Source: Parapristionchus giblindavisi (lineage: Eukaryota; Nematoda; Chromadorea; Rhabditida; Diplogasteridae). Taken from it: a stretch of DNA of 64,000 nt. This document shows positions 12,990 through 24,713 of the stretch, in pieces (within the stretch, counting starts at the first letter, position 1; each line of letters starts with the position of its first letter). The notes beneath the pieces were generated by a model. That model did no database searches. It had not been told where the DNA came from and saw only the letters and a program-made list of their open reading frames with translations. The position numbers were made by a program, and so were the translations under genes. The DNA lies in the NCBI GenBank assembly GCA_943737045.1, contig CALSFV010000258.1, forward strand, positions 372,001-436,000, read 5' to 3'.

Positions 12990-15151
12990 TTACTGTATCT
13001 GATAGTCATCGCTTACCGGGCAATCAATAATATGCTGTACCAGCGCGGCATGTACCGTAACCGATTGGGAAAGACACTGTAAGAATCAATCGATAATCTT
13101 ATGAATATCGATTAACATACTTGAATAGCATGCATTCTTTGTTCTCTAATAGATGAGATACAATCACTGGTACAGACAGACTTCGATGAGCTCTCATGGA
13201 GTTTAGTATGAGCCTTCTACAAAAGATCAAAGATCAAACATCATCAAATTCTACAGTAATCCCATTCACCTGAAGTGCAGCAAATGTTGCAGCTCTTCCA
13301 ATTCCAGCACTGCTCATGTAAACATGTGGAAGTTTGTACCTGAGAGATATGAATGATCAAAGATCAAAGATCAAACTACAAGGTTTACTTCCGGAAGACC
13401 GATTCGATTTGCCACAATGAATTGAGTGGAAGAATTCCATCTCCAGACCATGAATAGAAATGAACATGAACATATCTGGAAGAGTACTGTAGGCATAATA
13501 CGATCGATTGGATCGATAACTGACTTTCTTATATCCCCCTTCACGAGTTGATACACATTCATTGTCCAATCAGAATTGACAGCCAATCGATGAGTATGTG
13601 TTACGGTAGTATCATCACTGATCACAGCAGTGGTCCTGAACGGATAATCAGAATATCGATCGACCAGTCGATCTACCGTATACCTATTGAGCGGAAAGAT
13701 TTGATCTGCACCAAATGAGGAGAACTCGACATCATCAAGTAGAAGAAGAATTCCCTATGATTACAATAGTTTGATCTTTGATCTTTCCATTGTGTCTACC
13801 TTGATATTATGCTCGGCAATCATCGACCAGAAGGCAGCTCCGTTCTCGGCAAGTGGGAGTTGAGCCAAGATAACCTATTAGATAAATCAATAAATGAATG
13901 AGTGAATACAGTTACCGTACCTTCTTCTTTCCAGTGATCTCTACCCAACTAGCATTGAGATACATACTAGGATCAGCCATACGAACCATTGTCTGGTCAA
14001 TGCAAACAACATCTCAAAGATCAAAGATCAATTAATGAAAGATCGAAGAAAAAACCTTCGAATCGATTAAGTTCTAGATTCCTATCGAAGGTCATTCTAG
14101 ATGCAGATTGAGGAAGTTTTCCAACATTATTCTTATGAGATTCAATAACATCGGCTATCTTCACTTTGAGAAGTTTAGTGATCTTTTTACCTGAAATGAT
14201 CTTTGATCTTTTGATCTTTCTATATAATATTCCACCCGCACGCTTAGATGAAGATGACTTAGACTTATCCTTCTTCGTCTTCTTCTCAGTCTTATCAAGA
14301 TCAGGATCACTCTTCAAATAATCAATAGTAATTAATCAATCGATATCGATTGGCTATACCATAGTTGTCATAGTCTTCTCGATGGGAGTGGGTTGAGGTT
14401 GAGGATTTGATTGTGGTGATGTAATAGTTGGACGAGGTGGAGCTACTCTTACAGGAACTGATGGAGGTTTAGACTCTTTCAAAGCCTCCTTCTTCTCATT
14501 GCTTGATCCTGACTGACTTGTTGATGAAGGACGAGTAGGCAACTTCATTGACTGAATGGATTACCGTGGATTATTGATTTGTGGTGGTTCTGATTGATAG
14601 ATCATAGAATACAACAGAGCATTCTAGAGTATAGATGTCTAACGAAACTGAACTATTGTCATTCCATTCTCATTATATCAAGATATCATGTCTGGTTTTG
14701 AGATGAAAATTTGGTTACTGTAGTACATAATCCATTGATCAAACCGTCATAATGGGAGTTTGTTCCATGGGAGACGTCATCTGTAGATTGGATGTAGTGG
14801 GAGCTGTAGAATGAGATATTGTATCAATAGAATAACAATGAATATGATTACCCGATGGAGGTTGTGGAGCCTTCTCAAGATCCTTATTCATCTTATGATG
14901 TTTTGGTCTTTTCTTCTAAGATTATATTAATCATATCGATCGATAATTCAAAGTTACCTGATGATCACCAGCGGATTCCTGAATTAATATTGTAGATAAA
15001 TTGATTAGATATCTGGAATAACCTTTTTGTTGTGAGACTTGGACTTTTGATGAGACTTCTTCTTCTTTTTATCATCTCCATGAGGGGCTAAATGATCATT
15101 ACGGTAGGAATACAATCTTCAATAGATAATCATACGTTTTGTATGACCCAT
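12990..15151 (-). CDS. Protein tyrosine phosphatase-like pseudoenzyme
   Basis: Sixteen exons on the minus strand join without a frame break into 435 residues: 15136-15151, 15023-15087, 14958-14978, 14852-14915, 14745-14803, 14360-14551, 14236-14311, 14056-14190, 13921-14012, 13800-13874, 13684-13754, 13545-13635, 13389-13486, 13270-13339, 13121-13216, 12990-13076. Residues 1-165 are Lys/Ser/Pro-rich and disordered-looking. From about 185 it follows the classical PTP fold: NRFEDVVCIDQTMVRM, YLNASWVEI, ILAQLPL, FWSMI, and a C-terminal IREQRMHAIQ helix. The catalytic parts are broken. The WPD loop reads W332-S-G, and the HCxxGxxR signature reads M360-S361-SAGIGR367, so the nucleophilic Cys is Ser and the general-acid Asp is gone while the phosphate-binding Arg remains. 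It is probably catalytically dead, possibly a phosphotyrosine binder or trap. Nematodes have many divergent PTPs; I cannot name an ortholog. Confidence 0.85.
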
Positions 15152-15569
15152 GAGAAGAAAGCGACTGTCTCTGAAGAGATCGTGTAGTAAGAATGAATGA
15201 ATTATTTTAAGAAAGAAATATTAAAGATTAACTAGTTCTCATGCTTAATTGGTAAATAATGCTTAAATCAGCTATCTACTGGAATTGCTTTTGAGAAATT
15301 AATTAAAACTGATCATGAATGTGACCCATCTCATAACAAAAAGCTAAACGTATGTGGCATACTGTAAAAATTCTCTGCGAGTTGACGACGTGCATTTTCT
15401 ATTTTATTTAATTGTTTTACCCTTTTTTATTAATTAATGCTCATTATAATGTCATATTTTATCCTCTGTGTAATAGCACATTGCATTACGCATAGAATGT
15501 TCTTTGTACCATGCCCATTTTCCCGACTAAAACGCGTCTTTCTCGTTGTAATTCAATGTATATTCAGGT
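15152..15569. promoter_or_regulatory. Divergent promoter between PTP-like gene and nuo-2
   Basis: The two start codons face away from each other with only 418 bp between them, so both promoters must lie here or overlap. The interval is AT-rich. A 3' splice-like TATTCAG ends at 15567, two bases before the nuo-2 ATG, as expected for a spliced-leader acceptor. No TATA box can be chosen with confidence. Confidence 0.5.
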
Positions 15570-17566
15570 ATGCTCCGTAGGCTCGTGCCGCTCGCTTCTC
15601 GCGGCACTGCTGCTCAATTCTCATCTGCTTCAACGACTGAGGCTGCACAGGAGAAGAAGCGTAAGTATTTAATGAACTTTAGGCCAACATGCAGTATTTC
15701 TTATTTTCTCCTTTACCTTTTTTAAATTTTACAAAGCCTGCTTTTACAGCCACGATCTGGAAGATCGACGAGAAGAAACGCGAGAAACTCGCTAATTTCG
15801 GTCGTTATACTGCTCAATGCCTGCCCAAGTTCGTGCAGCAAGTTCAGGTGTGGTCTTCATTCAATAAATGGAAATGCATTAATTTAAACATTGCTTATTT
15901 ATTTGCAGTTCGCAGCTGGAGATGAACTCGAGATCTTGATTCATCCCACTGGAGTCGTTCCCGTTCTATCTTTCCTCAAGGTGATCATACTATTATGCAT
16001 AATTCGATGTTTGAAATTGAATTAATCATTAGAGACCCTATGTTAGTTTGACATAATATAAACAGATATTCATGTATGGATTCTAATGTCGGGTGTAGGC
16101 AACGTCCATTGCGCTAAAAAATGTGAAAAACTGTAAATACTTCGATTGCAGTGAAATATCCTGTAAGATATAGATCTTAGTTATGTAAGCCGATGTAAGA
16201 GAATAAGACTGAATATTTAGTATATACTAATATCTCATAGGCCTATAGCTGCACCTATGTCATTGTGCATGAGAATACAGCTAGCTCTCACGACTCCGCA
16301 ATTATTTTTTTGTATTTATTCATTATGAAATTGAAAAGTGACATAAAATACCGAATATTTATGAACATTGATGTACATTTTGGCTCCGTGGCTACGTTTA
16401 ACTTGCGCTATAGCCAAATTACCAAGTACATTCCTGTTTCATAGGTTTACTTTGGCGAATAACTTGACGATCTAAATTGATTGAACGAACATTCTATCAA
16501 ATGAATAATATTAAGGGTAATCATTCTGCTCAATTCACTAATCTCACATTCATCTGTGGTGTTGATGTTCCCACTCGTCAGAATCGATTCGAGGTTTCAA
16601 TTGAAATCAATAAAGTTAATATCAATCAAACCTTCTTCAGGTAGTCTATTCACTATTCAGTGTTCGATTCAATGCTCGTGTCCGTGTTAGAACATATACT
16701 GATGAGGTAGGTAAATGTCATTATGAATATGATTATAATGCCGAGAACGAATATTTGGTTGGATCTACTATATAATCGATTACTCTATCATTGATTGATC
16801 GAAAGACTAACAATTGTTGCTCTTCTAGCAAACATCAAACGAATATATTTATTTATTTATATATTTAATTAATTGTAGGTAGCCCCAGTAGATTCAGTTG
16901 TTCCCGTCTTCCGTGGTGCTGATTGGTATGAAAGAGAGGTATACAATCATTTATTTATTTTAAATAATTCCCACCAAATATCGTTAAGAAAACAACTAAT
17001 ATGTTTGAGTTTAGTGTTGTTAATAATAATAATATAATTCATGCGGTGCAAAAGCAAAGTATAATTTCTGATTATTAACTGCTTCAGGAGTTCTTTCCAA
17101 ATTTGATCTCTATCAATCAATATATTGATTGATTGTTTACCATAATGATATATTGATTGTAGGTGTATGATATGTATGGAGTATGGTTCAATAATCATCC
17201 TGATCTTCGTCGTATTCTCACTGATTATGGATTCGAAGGTCATCCATTCAGAAAAGATTTCCCTCTATCAGGATACAATGAGGTACATTCCATCCATCCA
17301 TATTATTACATCCTACTGTGAATACTGATTAATCAATAATATATTTGTAGATCCGTTATGATCCCGAACTGAAGCGTGTCGTGTACGAGCCAAGTGAACT
17401 TGCCCAGGAGTTCAGGTACCGTCCATTCATTATCGTTGATAATATACGGTATTGTTTCAGAAAGTTCGATCTTGAATCACCATGGGAGCAATTCCCATCA
17501 TTCCGTGATTCAAGTATGGTATCTGGATATGAGAAGATTGATGTGAATCCTGAAGAGAAGAAGTAA
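15570..17566 (+). CDS. nuo-2: NADH dehydrogenase iron-sulfur protein 3 (complex I 30-kDa)
   Basis: Nine exons stay in frame: 15570-15660, 15750-15847, 15909-15980, 16516-16593, 16641-16706, 16879-16938, 17163-17282, 17351-17415, 17461-17566 (251 residues; human NDUFS3 has 264). The protein is a core subunit of the peripheral arm of mitochondrial complex I, which passes electrons from NADH to ubiquinone. The N-terminus [12 protein letters not shown] is Arg-rich with no acidic residues, fitting a mitochondrial targeting peptide. Family blocks are plain: [93 protein letters not shown], and [14 protein letters not shown]. Intron 3 is long (535 bp) and ends in ATTAAG. Every conserved block I expected is present, so the gene looks intact. 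Confidence 0.97.
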
Positions 17567-18211
17567 ATAGAATGGAGTTAGAGTAGTGTACAAGATGATT
17601 CATCTATTCATTCTTCTTCTTCCTCTCATCAAACCTAAAACCTTGATAAATAGTTATTCGATGTCTCTAAATAGAAGTAAATGATACTACTGAAGGATGA
17701 ACCGGTCCAATAACACATTTTATTCGGTGTACAAAGATAAATACAATTAGAGGACAACAATTAAAGAGAACGACGATGGGAAAAGAGTATGGAATAGAAT
17801 GGATTAAGTGGATACATCTTACAGAGAGACAGATAACGATCCCATGAGTGGAGTGGATGCTAACAGTAGAATACAGTAGATCAAAAGGAGTACGGTAGAA
17901 GAAATAAGAGACAGTAACAACTAATATATTAGTTATCACATTTAATATTAGTGAACAAATTAACATCTAAACTAAGATGGATGATTATAAATCATTATAT
18001 GAGATGAGAAGGGAATGAGGTAATCAATACCAATTGGCATACGGTATTCTAACCTCTCAATATAATATCTGCTGTAACTACAAACGCACGATTATTATGA
18101 TCTAGAAAGTAATAAATAAATGAGAACCAAATGGGGGAGATAAAAGTAGAGATACTGTAACGAGGGCGAAATCGCATAACAAATATCGATTATTATATCG
18201 GTGATTATTGA
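17567..18211. other. Tail-to-tail spacer between nuo-2 and acinus gene
   Basis: This stretch should contain both 3' UTRs. It is AT-rich with a few TACGGTA and TACAGTA words and shows no supported exon or RNA gene. Confidence 0.5.
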
Positions 18212-21200
18212 TTATCTTCTCGATGGAGAAGTTCTTCTCTGTCTACTTCTACTTCTACTTGTACGACGTCGACTCTTCTTGGATTCAGCACGTTTATTTG
18301 CTTCCTCCTGAATCAATCAATAAATACCGTAATCATAAAGGATCAGATAATGAAAGTATAATCAATAGATGATATCCTAACCTCAGTTAGAGGCAGATAG
18401 TAGATGGGTGGAAGAGCCTTAGTGATCTTGAAAAAGTCTGACGCCATCTTCTTCGGTTCAGCTGGTACTTCCTACAATCAAAATCAAACAATAATAATAC
18501 AACATATACAGTAACCCATAATTGGTCTCTAGACCTACTTCAACAGTCTCTCGTCTTGACTCCTTAACATCTCTTGATCGAGGAGGTGGGGATGATTCTG
18601 TTGCTCGTCTTTTTCTTGTTGATGTCTATGAGGAATGAATGAATGACTGACTGAATGAGTGTATAATACCTCATAATCTCTCCTTTGTCTATCACTCCTT
18701 TCCTTCTCCTTATTCAAATCTTCTCGAGCTCGTTCCAATGTCACCTGTGAGTTACAATGTATACTTCATATATTAAATTCACACTAGTTAATAATATCAT
18801 GATTAATTGATATATTTCGTAAAGTAGCATCAATGATGAGATAGAGTCAACTATAATCAAGAGTGCGTGAAACATGAATTCAACTATTGTAACCGAATAT
18901 CCTAAAGAACGGTAACACATCTAGAATAGCCTTACTGATCAATGAAATATATTATACCACATAAAGAATGTATGAAACGCGAATCGACCTATTCAAAACG
19001 CTGTCAGCTAAACTTCTAACTATCCGATAAACGATAACATGAGATCGTATAATCTACCGTACCTTGAGACTCTTCCTTGCATCCAATCCAACCACTCGAT
19101 CTCTTTGTCTATCATCAGTGGATTCTTTCCTTTCTTCTCTCGATACACTCTTAGTCACTGAAGGAGTCTCAGATACAGTAACCTTATCAGCCACTGAACC
19201 ATCTCCTGATGCATATCGATCGAACTGAAAAGATATGATACTCACTACCGTATTCACTCAAATAATCAATATAAATCGTAAAAGTATACGAATACGTGGG
19301 GAACTACTATAGCCGGGTGATTCAGACGCAAAAATCGTGTGGGGGGAAACAATTCAATTTCGAGTGAAATTTCGCTGAATTGATTACATTTTTTGAGTGA
19401 ATTTTGGCTAAACCGAGTGGGTCTTGCAGCTAGCGACAATGCCGTCCACGTATGAGTATACTTATGGAAAGGATACGATATCAGTTGTAGACAACAATAA
19501 ATACCTCTTCAGCAGTTGAGAAATTGACAACGAGAGTCTTCGGATTGGATGCAGGCCAATGTGCACCATGAAGAGCGTTACATACTGCTGTCGATTGATC
19601 GATTGATTCCACCTCAAGAGATCAAAGATCAATTTATAATCAGATACAGTAACCATAGTCATCGATACAATCACAGTATAAATATACAGTATACTTACCT
19701 CAAATATACAATGACTCTTTATATTATCGATCCAGAATCGATCAGGCTTCAATGTACCATATTGTCCAATCTCTTCTTTCAATTGACCAAGAGTGAATGG
19801 TCTAACAAGACATCTCATATGGACAATAGTAGATGGAGGATGTCGTGATCGAGGGGCTGATGGAGTCTGGGGTACGGTAGATTGAGATGATGATGTGACG
19901 GATACTGTAGATGATGAGGTTGTTGCTGTCTCTTTACCTCTCACACTATCTTCTACATCCATCGTCTGCAATCAATCAAAGTATCAGTCAATAATCACGA
20001 TACCAAGTGTCTAGAAGAATGAATGTATTGTACATCATCAGTGTATATAGTATACTAGAGTATTGAACAACATTCCAATATACATACTTCATCCTTATTC
20101 TCTTCATCATCCTTCTTTGTTTCTTCATCATCTTCTTCTTCTTCACCATAATCTAATTCTACTCCATCATCTTCATTTGTGGGTACTGTAACTGGTTCCT
20201 TCACTGATCGATCCTCTTCATCACTTCCTTTCCTGTAAATAGAATTAATCAATAATACGGTCAAAAGATACAGTATCCAATAACTGACCCTACTGTAGCT
20301 TTCTCCTCATTCTTCTTCTTTTCCTCTTCATCTTTCTTCAATTCTTCTTCCTTCTCTTTCTCTGCCTTCTCTTCCTCTTCCTTCCTCTTTTTCTCTGCCT
20401 TCTCTTCCTCTTCCTTCCTCTTTTTCTCTGCCCTCTCTTCCTCTTCCTTCTTCTTTCTATCAGATTCCTCTTTCTTTCGTTTCTCTTCAGCTAACTTTTT
20501 TTCTTCTTCTTTCCTTTTATTTTCCTCTTCTATCTTCTTCTTTTCAGCCTTTTCCTCTTCTTCTTTCTTTTTCTTCTCAGCAGCCAACCTTTCCTCTTCC
20601 TTCTTCTTTTCAGCAGCCAATTTCTCTTCTTCCTTCTTTTTCCTATCAGCCTCCTCTTTCTTTCTCTTCTCCTCCTCTTCTTTCCTCTTTTTCTCAGCCA
20701 ATTCCTCTTCTTTCCTCTTTTTCTCAGCCAATTCCTCTTCTTTCCTTTTCTTTTCAGCCAATTCCTCTTCTTTCCTTTTCTTTTCAGCCAATTCCTCTTC
20801 CTTTCTCTTCTTCTCCTCCTCTTCCTTCTTTTTAGCTTCCTCTAACTCTTTCCTCTTCTTCTCTTCGGCTACTTTGGCAGCCTCTTCTTCTTTTTTCTTC
20901 TTCAATTCTTCTTCTTCTTTTCTTTTCTTTTCCTCATCTTCCTTTTTCTTCTTTTCTTCTTCATCTTCATCTTTCTTCTTACTCTCATCTTCTGTTTCAT
21001 CATCTGCACTCTTCTTCGATGGAGATTTCACTGGAGATCCCTCACTCTCACGACGAATCTTTGCTGAAAACCATACTGTAATCATAACCAACTATTGATC
21101 CATGTATTTCATCGATCTTTCACTTATATATTTGGGAAACGACACGTTTTCATTGATCTTGCGCATAAATGATCATTGAGGATATACTACTCACTTTAGA

Positions 21201-21998
21201 ATTTAAATTGACAACAACATCATGGTCGCCATTATGTGTTTCTGCTTTTTCGTTTTTTTTTATATGTGAAAGCACATTAATAAATTCTATAAAACGATGA
21301 AAATGTTGACCACGTAAGAAAGTTCGAAATAATTCTATACAAAAATACGGTAGGGTGGAAGGCCACATTCAAGAAAATACAATAAGTTTTGATTAACTAA
21401 CCAGCACTGTCCTGTTGTTGTTGTAGTGCAGCTTGCTGCTTGGCTCTATATGCAGCAACGATATCATTAACATCCTCCTGTAATCATAACATCAAAATAT
21501 TATATTGTCTATAATCTATTTTACAATCTATCCTGTACTAATTTAGTTCAACTAAACATAGATTGATATAACAAAGATATTCTGATTTAAAAAAAAGATT
21601 ATAAATATTTTAACAATAGTGAAACCTCTTCTTTTGCTGTTTCAGATTCAGTAGAACCACCTTCGCTGACGAGAAACTGCAAAGAATGATAATAATTTAA
21701 AGATTAATAGAACTCCATATCAAGCCAACTTTTCTCGGTTGCCAGTATTTAAAAATTCGTCAAATCAAAAATCAAGCTTTTGTTCCAGATAACAATTGCC
21801 ATCAGGTATTCAAATATCAGAAGCAAGTAAACTCAGCAATTTATAGCAAGTTAAAATGAATACCTCTCTTAATCTCTCAGCAAGTATAGCCTTAGTCCCA
21901 ACTGTTTGCAGATTTCGACTCTTCAATTCATCACGAAGTTCAACCACTTTCAAGGATGAAAGAAGGCGACCGCCCACCATCGGATCTTCGTCTCCCAT
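18212..21998 (-). CDS. acin-1: Acinus: SAP, RRM and RSB-motif splicing cofactor
   Basis: Twelve minus-strand exons join in frame (688 residues): 21864-21998, 21626-21676, 21402-21477, 20289-21063, 20088-20232, 19699-19965, 19505-19612, 19063-19224, 18670-18744, 18539-18625, 18382-18471, 18212-18307. A SAP DNA-binding motif occupies residues 12-45 (LLSSLKVVELRDELKSRNLQ). A very long E/K-rich segment follows (about 88-345). The RRM is at about 440-519, with HMRCLVRPFTLGQLKEEIGQ and ALHGAHWPASNPKTLVVNF. The RNPS1-SAP18-binding (RSB) motif KITKALPPIYYLPLT is at about 642-656, and an RS-rich tail ends the protein. This order is diagnostic of acinus, a scaffold of the nuclear ASAP complex and an accessory factor of the exon-junction complex. 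The ATG follows a TTATTAG acceptor, so an upstream or trans-spliced leader exon is likely. The symbol follows C. elegans usage from memory. Confidence 0.93.
20289..21063 (-). repeat. E/K-rich coding repeat in acinus (single alpha-helix type)
   Basis: Exon 4 of the acinus gene encodes about 258 residues made almost only of Glu and Lys, with some Ala, Arg and Leu. A ten-residue unit, LAEKKRKEEE, is repeated about four times (DNA near 20695-20800, 30-bp period), and a related block EKAEKKRKEEE recurs near 20355-20450. Alternating EEE/KKK runs are typical of stable single alpha-helices. The plus strand is almost pure pyrimidine here, so open frames on that strand are artefacts. Confidence 0.85.
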
Positions 21999-24713
21999 TT
22001 CTAATAAAGACAATAATAAACAAATTGTAATATAAACATGAATATTCGAAACAGATTATGCAAGATGTAAACGAATTTCAAGGCGTTTTAAAACAATTGA
22101 TTGGAAAGAGATCAGAGATAAGGGTATGTAGTATCTAGAAAACAACAGAAAAACTCAATGAGAAGACCGTAATTGAATTTTTAAATGAAAAACAAAAATA
22201 GAGCGCAAATTTGAATATACTTGGCTGAAACGACGTTTCCCATTCCTTACACCACTGGCTAACCGCGACGACATACTGTAGGGAGCGATTTCAACTAATT
22301 ATAAAATGATTTTATTTTATGTCAAGCTAAAAAAATACTATTAATTACTTTATACGATTAATTGTGTAAGTTATAATATTTTTCAGTATAAAAATAGGAC
22401 AATGAAAAGACTGAGAAGAATGAATAAGAATTAATTGTTTTCTTGCTTTAAACCTATGGAAAGCAACTTTTATAAAAAAAGAAATTATGGCAATATTTTT
22501 CTATTTAAACAAGCATATAATAATATATGTTGTGTTTATTCCATCATGGCGACAGTACCGTATTTAATTCGTTAACCCATTACTAGATATTAGTTCATAT
22601 AAACAGATTCATTGTGATTTATCCCTCTTTTTTTTACAATTAGATATCATCCATTTTCGGACCTAGATATTTTGTTCTAACATAAGTATGTATAGTTTTT
22701 ATGTCGTTTTTATGCCATTGTACACTGTATAAACGACCAAGGATAGAAATATTGAACGATTTAGTATCAATTAAATATCTATTATGAAATGACTTGTTAA
22801 TGATATATTTTAGATATAAATTCTATTCATTCATTGTCTATCATATTGTATTCTCTTATATTTAACTGATACTAGAATGAAGTCATTTGTATCATTGAAT
22901 CATATAGTAAATGTCATCTTTCTTGTCTGTTCACATTTCATCTCATTTCATCATTTCAATTGAACTTTCATTCTATTTCCTGTCTCCTTCATTCCTCTCT
23001 TAACTAGACGACATGTCATCGTCAACGGAACGACTATATTTCAGTTCTTATGTCTGGTTACGGTAGAATAGGAGTACGGTAGATAGATGGGATATCTAGG
23101 GATACGGTAGTTCGATAGAAACCGATATATCTTTTCTATTACAATTGCTCTATGCGGACATTGTACATATTTTCTAATAAATGCATGAATATATCTCATA
23201 CGTTTGAGCCATATCTTGATATGTTTCTCTCCCTCTCCCTCTCCCTCTCCCCCTCTCTCTCTCCCTCTCCCTCTCCCTCTCCCTCTCCCTCTCACTCTCT
23301 CTCCCTCTTCCTTCACAAAAGGACAATGCATATTCTATGATGCAACATTGGCTATGCATTATATATCGATAGATACATAAATAGTTTGTCATAATAGATC
23401 ATCTACCTGACTTACTGTACTTCCTACTTTTCTTAGCTATCATTTTAGTAAAGTCTGACCTACCGTACTACCCACCTTTCTTACCGTATCATTGAAGTGT
23501 TTAGTCTGACCTACCGTACTCCTAACTCTATAAATATATAGATAGAGATGATCATATACCGTATTCTATTCTATTCCAATCTATTACATATAAACAGTTT
23601 TATCTCTTTCTCTTTCTTCTTCTTCTTCTTCATCTTCTCGTCATAAAACAAAGCATCCAAAGTCACTCATAATGTTTCCATTTAACATCCATAAAGATAT
23701 ACCTCTCAATATACCTAACAAACTCTCCCTCCCACACTTCTCCCTCTCCCTTTAGAAACTCTCCTTCTCCTTCTAAAATGTCTCCCTCTCCCACAAGAAT
23801 CTCTCTCTACCTCTCGGATATCTTTATCTCAGTGATATAACTTTATCCCATTCTCCATTCTTCTTCTATTCTTGATAATGAATGTTCGTCACAGTATTCT
23901 CTAAATATCTCATAATTTATTTTATTTCATTAATCTAATCTACAATAAATGATAGATATATTCTTCATCTTATCTAAAGCTCAGCTCAAATAATTTTTAA
24001 TTTAATTTAAATTTATCATACATCATAAAGATGTTTCAGCAAGTAAAAATAATATCGTATCTGATTTATTTATTTGATACATCCGTGACAGGTACGACAT
24101 TAAATACTCCTCTTCCTATTCTTTCTCTACTCTATCCCTTGACTACCATACTTATCCATCACTCTTTCCTTGGATTACGGTAGGTTACTTTCCCTTTAGA
24201 CTACTGTAATTATCATAAACACAAACTAGCATAATTCATGATCATCTAGAATATTCAAGTACGCTAGACTACACCTGCCTCTCTATTAGTGCATTATCGA
24301 TTAAATTATATCTCATAGCCTATATCTACCGTAATCAACTCTTATCGTACTCTCATACACACTTCAACGTGACAAAATCTTCTTTGTTGACATAAAAGTA
24401 TTCTGCGCCGCTATATTATGCGCACTGTCATAAACGTCCCTCTGACTCTTGATTCTCTCCCTCTCCTTCTCCTTCTCCCTCTCCCTTTCTCTCTCCCTCT
24501 CTCCCTCTCCATTTATCACTCTCTATCTCTTGACACTTCCTATCTATTCTAGCCTTGTCGTTAGATGTAATCATCATATATGAGTTCAGTTCATCCTCTT
24601 CTTTCTTCTAATCACTTCGTTCTCTTATCATTTTCTTCTCCTTAACTATGCCCTTCCATTCATTCTATCACTCATTCATTCATTCTAGATCTGACACACT
24701 ACATCATTCGATC
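21999..24713. other. Head-to-head intergenic region, acinus and hmbx-1 promoters
   Basis: Both neighbours are transcribed outward from this 2.7-kb region. The acinus side holds a possible 5' exon: an ATG at 22274 (minus) opens MSSRLASGVRNGKRRFSQ, but its best donors do not join the SAP exon in frame, so it may be noncoding leader. The hmbx-1 side is rich in CTCCCT pyrimidine repeats (23227-23308, 24454-24518). TACGGTA words cluster at 23059-23109. I see no other gene. Confidence 0.5.
23227..23308. repeat. (CTCCCT)n pyrimidine hexamer array
   Basis: Nearly pure CTCCCT/CCCTCT on the plus strand. It is one of at least a dozen such arrays between 23 and 35 kb and again near 51.6 and 57.5-58.1 kb. 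Open frames across it (Ser-Leu-Pro or Arg-Glu repeats) are artefacts. Confidence 0.9.

Noticed and set aside
13112..13114. Alternative stop of the PTP-like gene by reading through the last donor
   Set aside because: Splicing at GTATGTTA restores a C-terminal helix (CLSQSVTVHAALVQHII) typical of PTPs and keeps frame.
20874..21098. Plus-strand poly-Ser/Phe frame
   Set aside because: It is the antisense shadow of the E/K-rich acinus exon.
22210..22274. Possible first coding exon of acinus (MSSRLASGVRNGK...)
   Set aside because: The good donors leave it out of frame with the SAP exon; only a weak GTGTAAG donor fits. The SAP exon has its own ATG after an acceptor.
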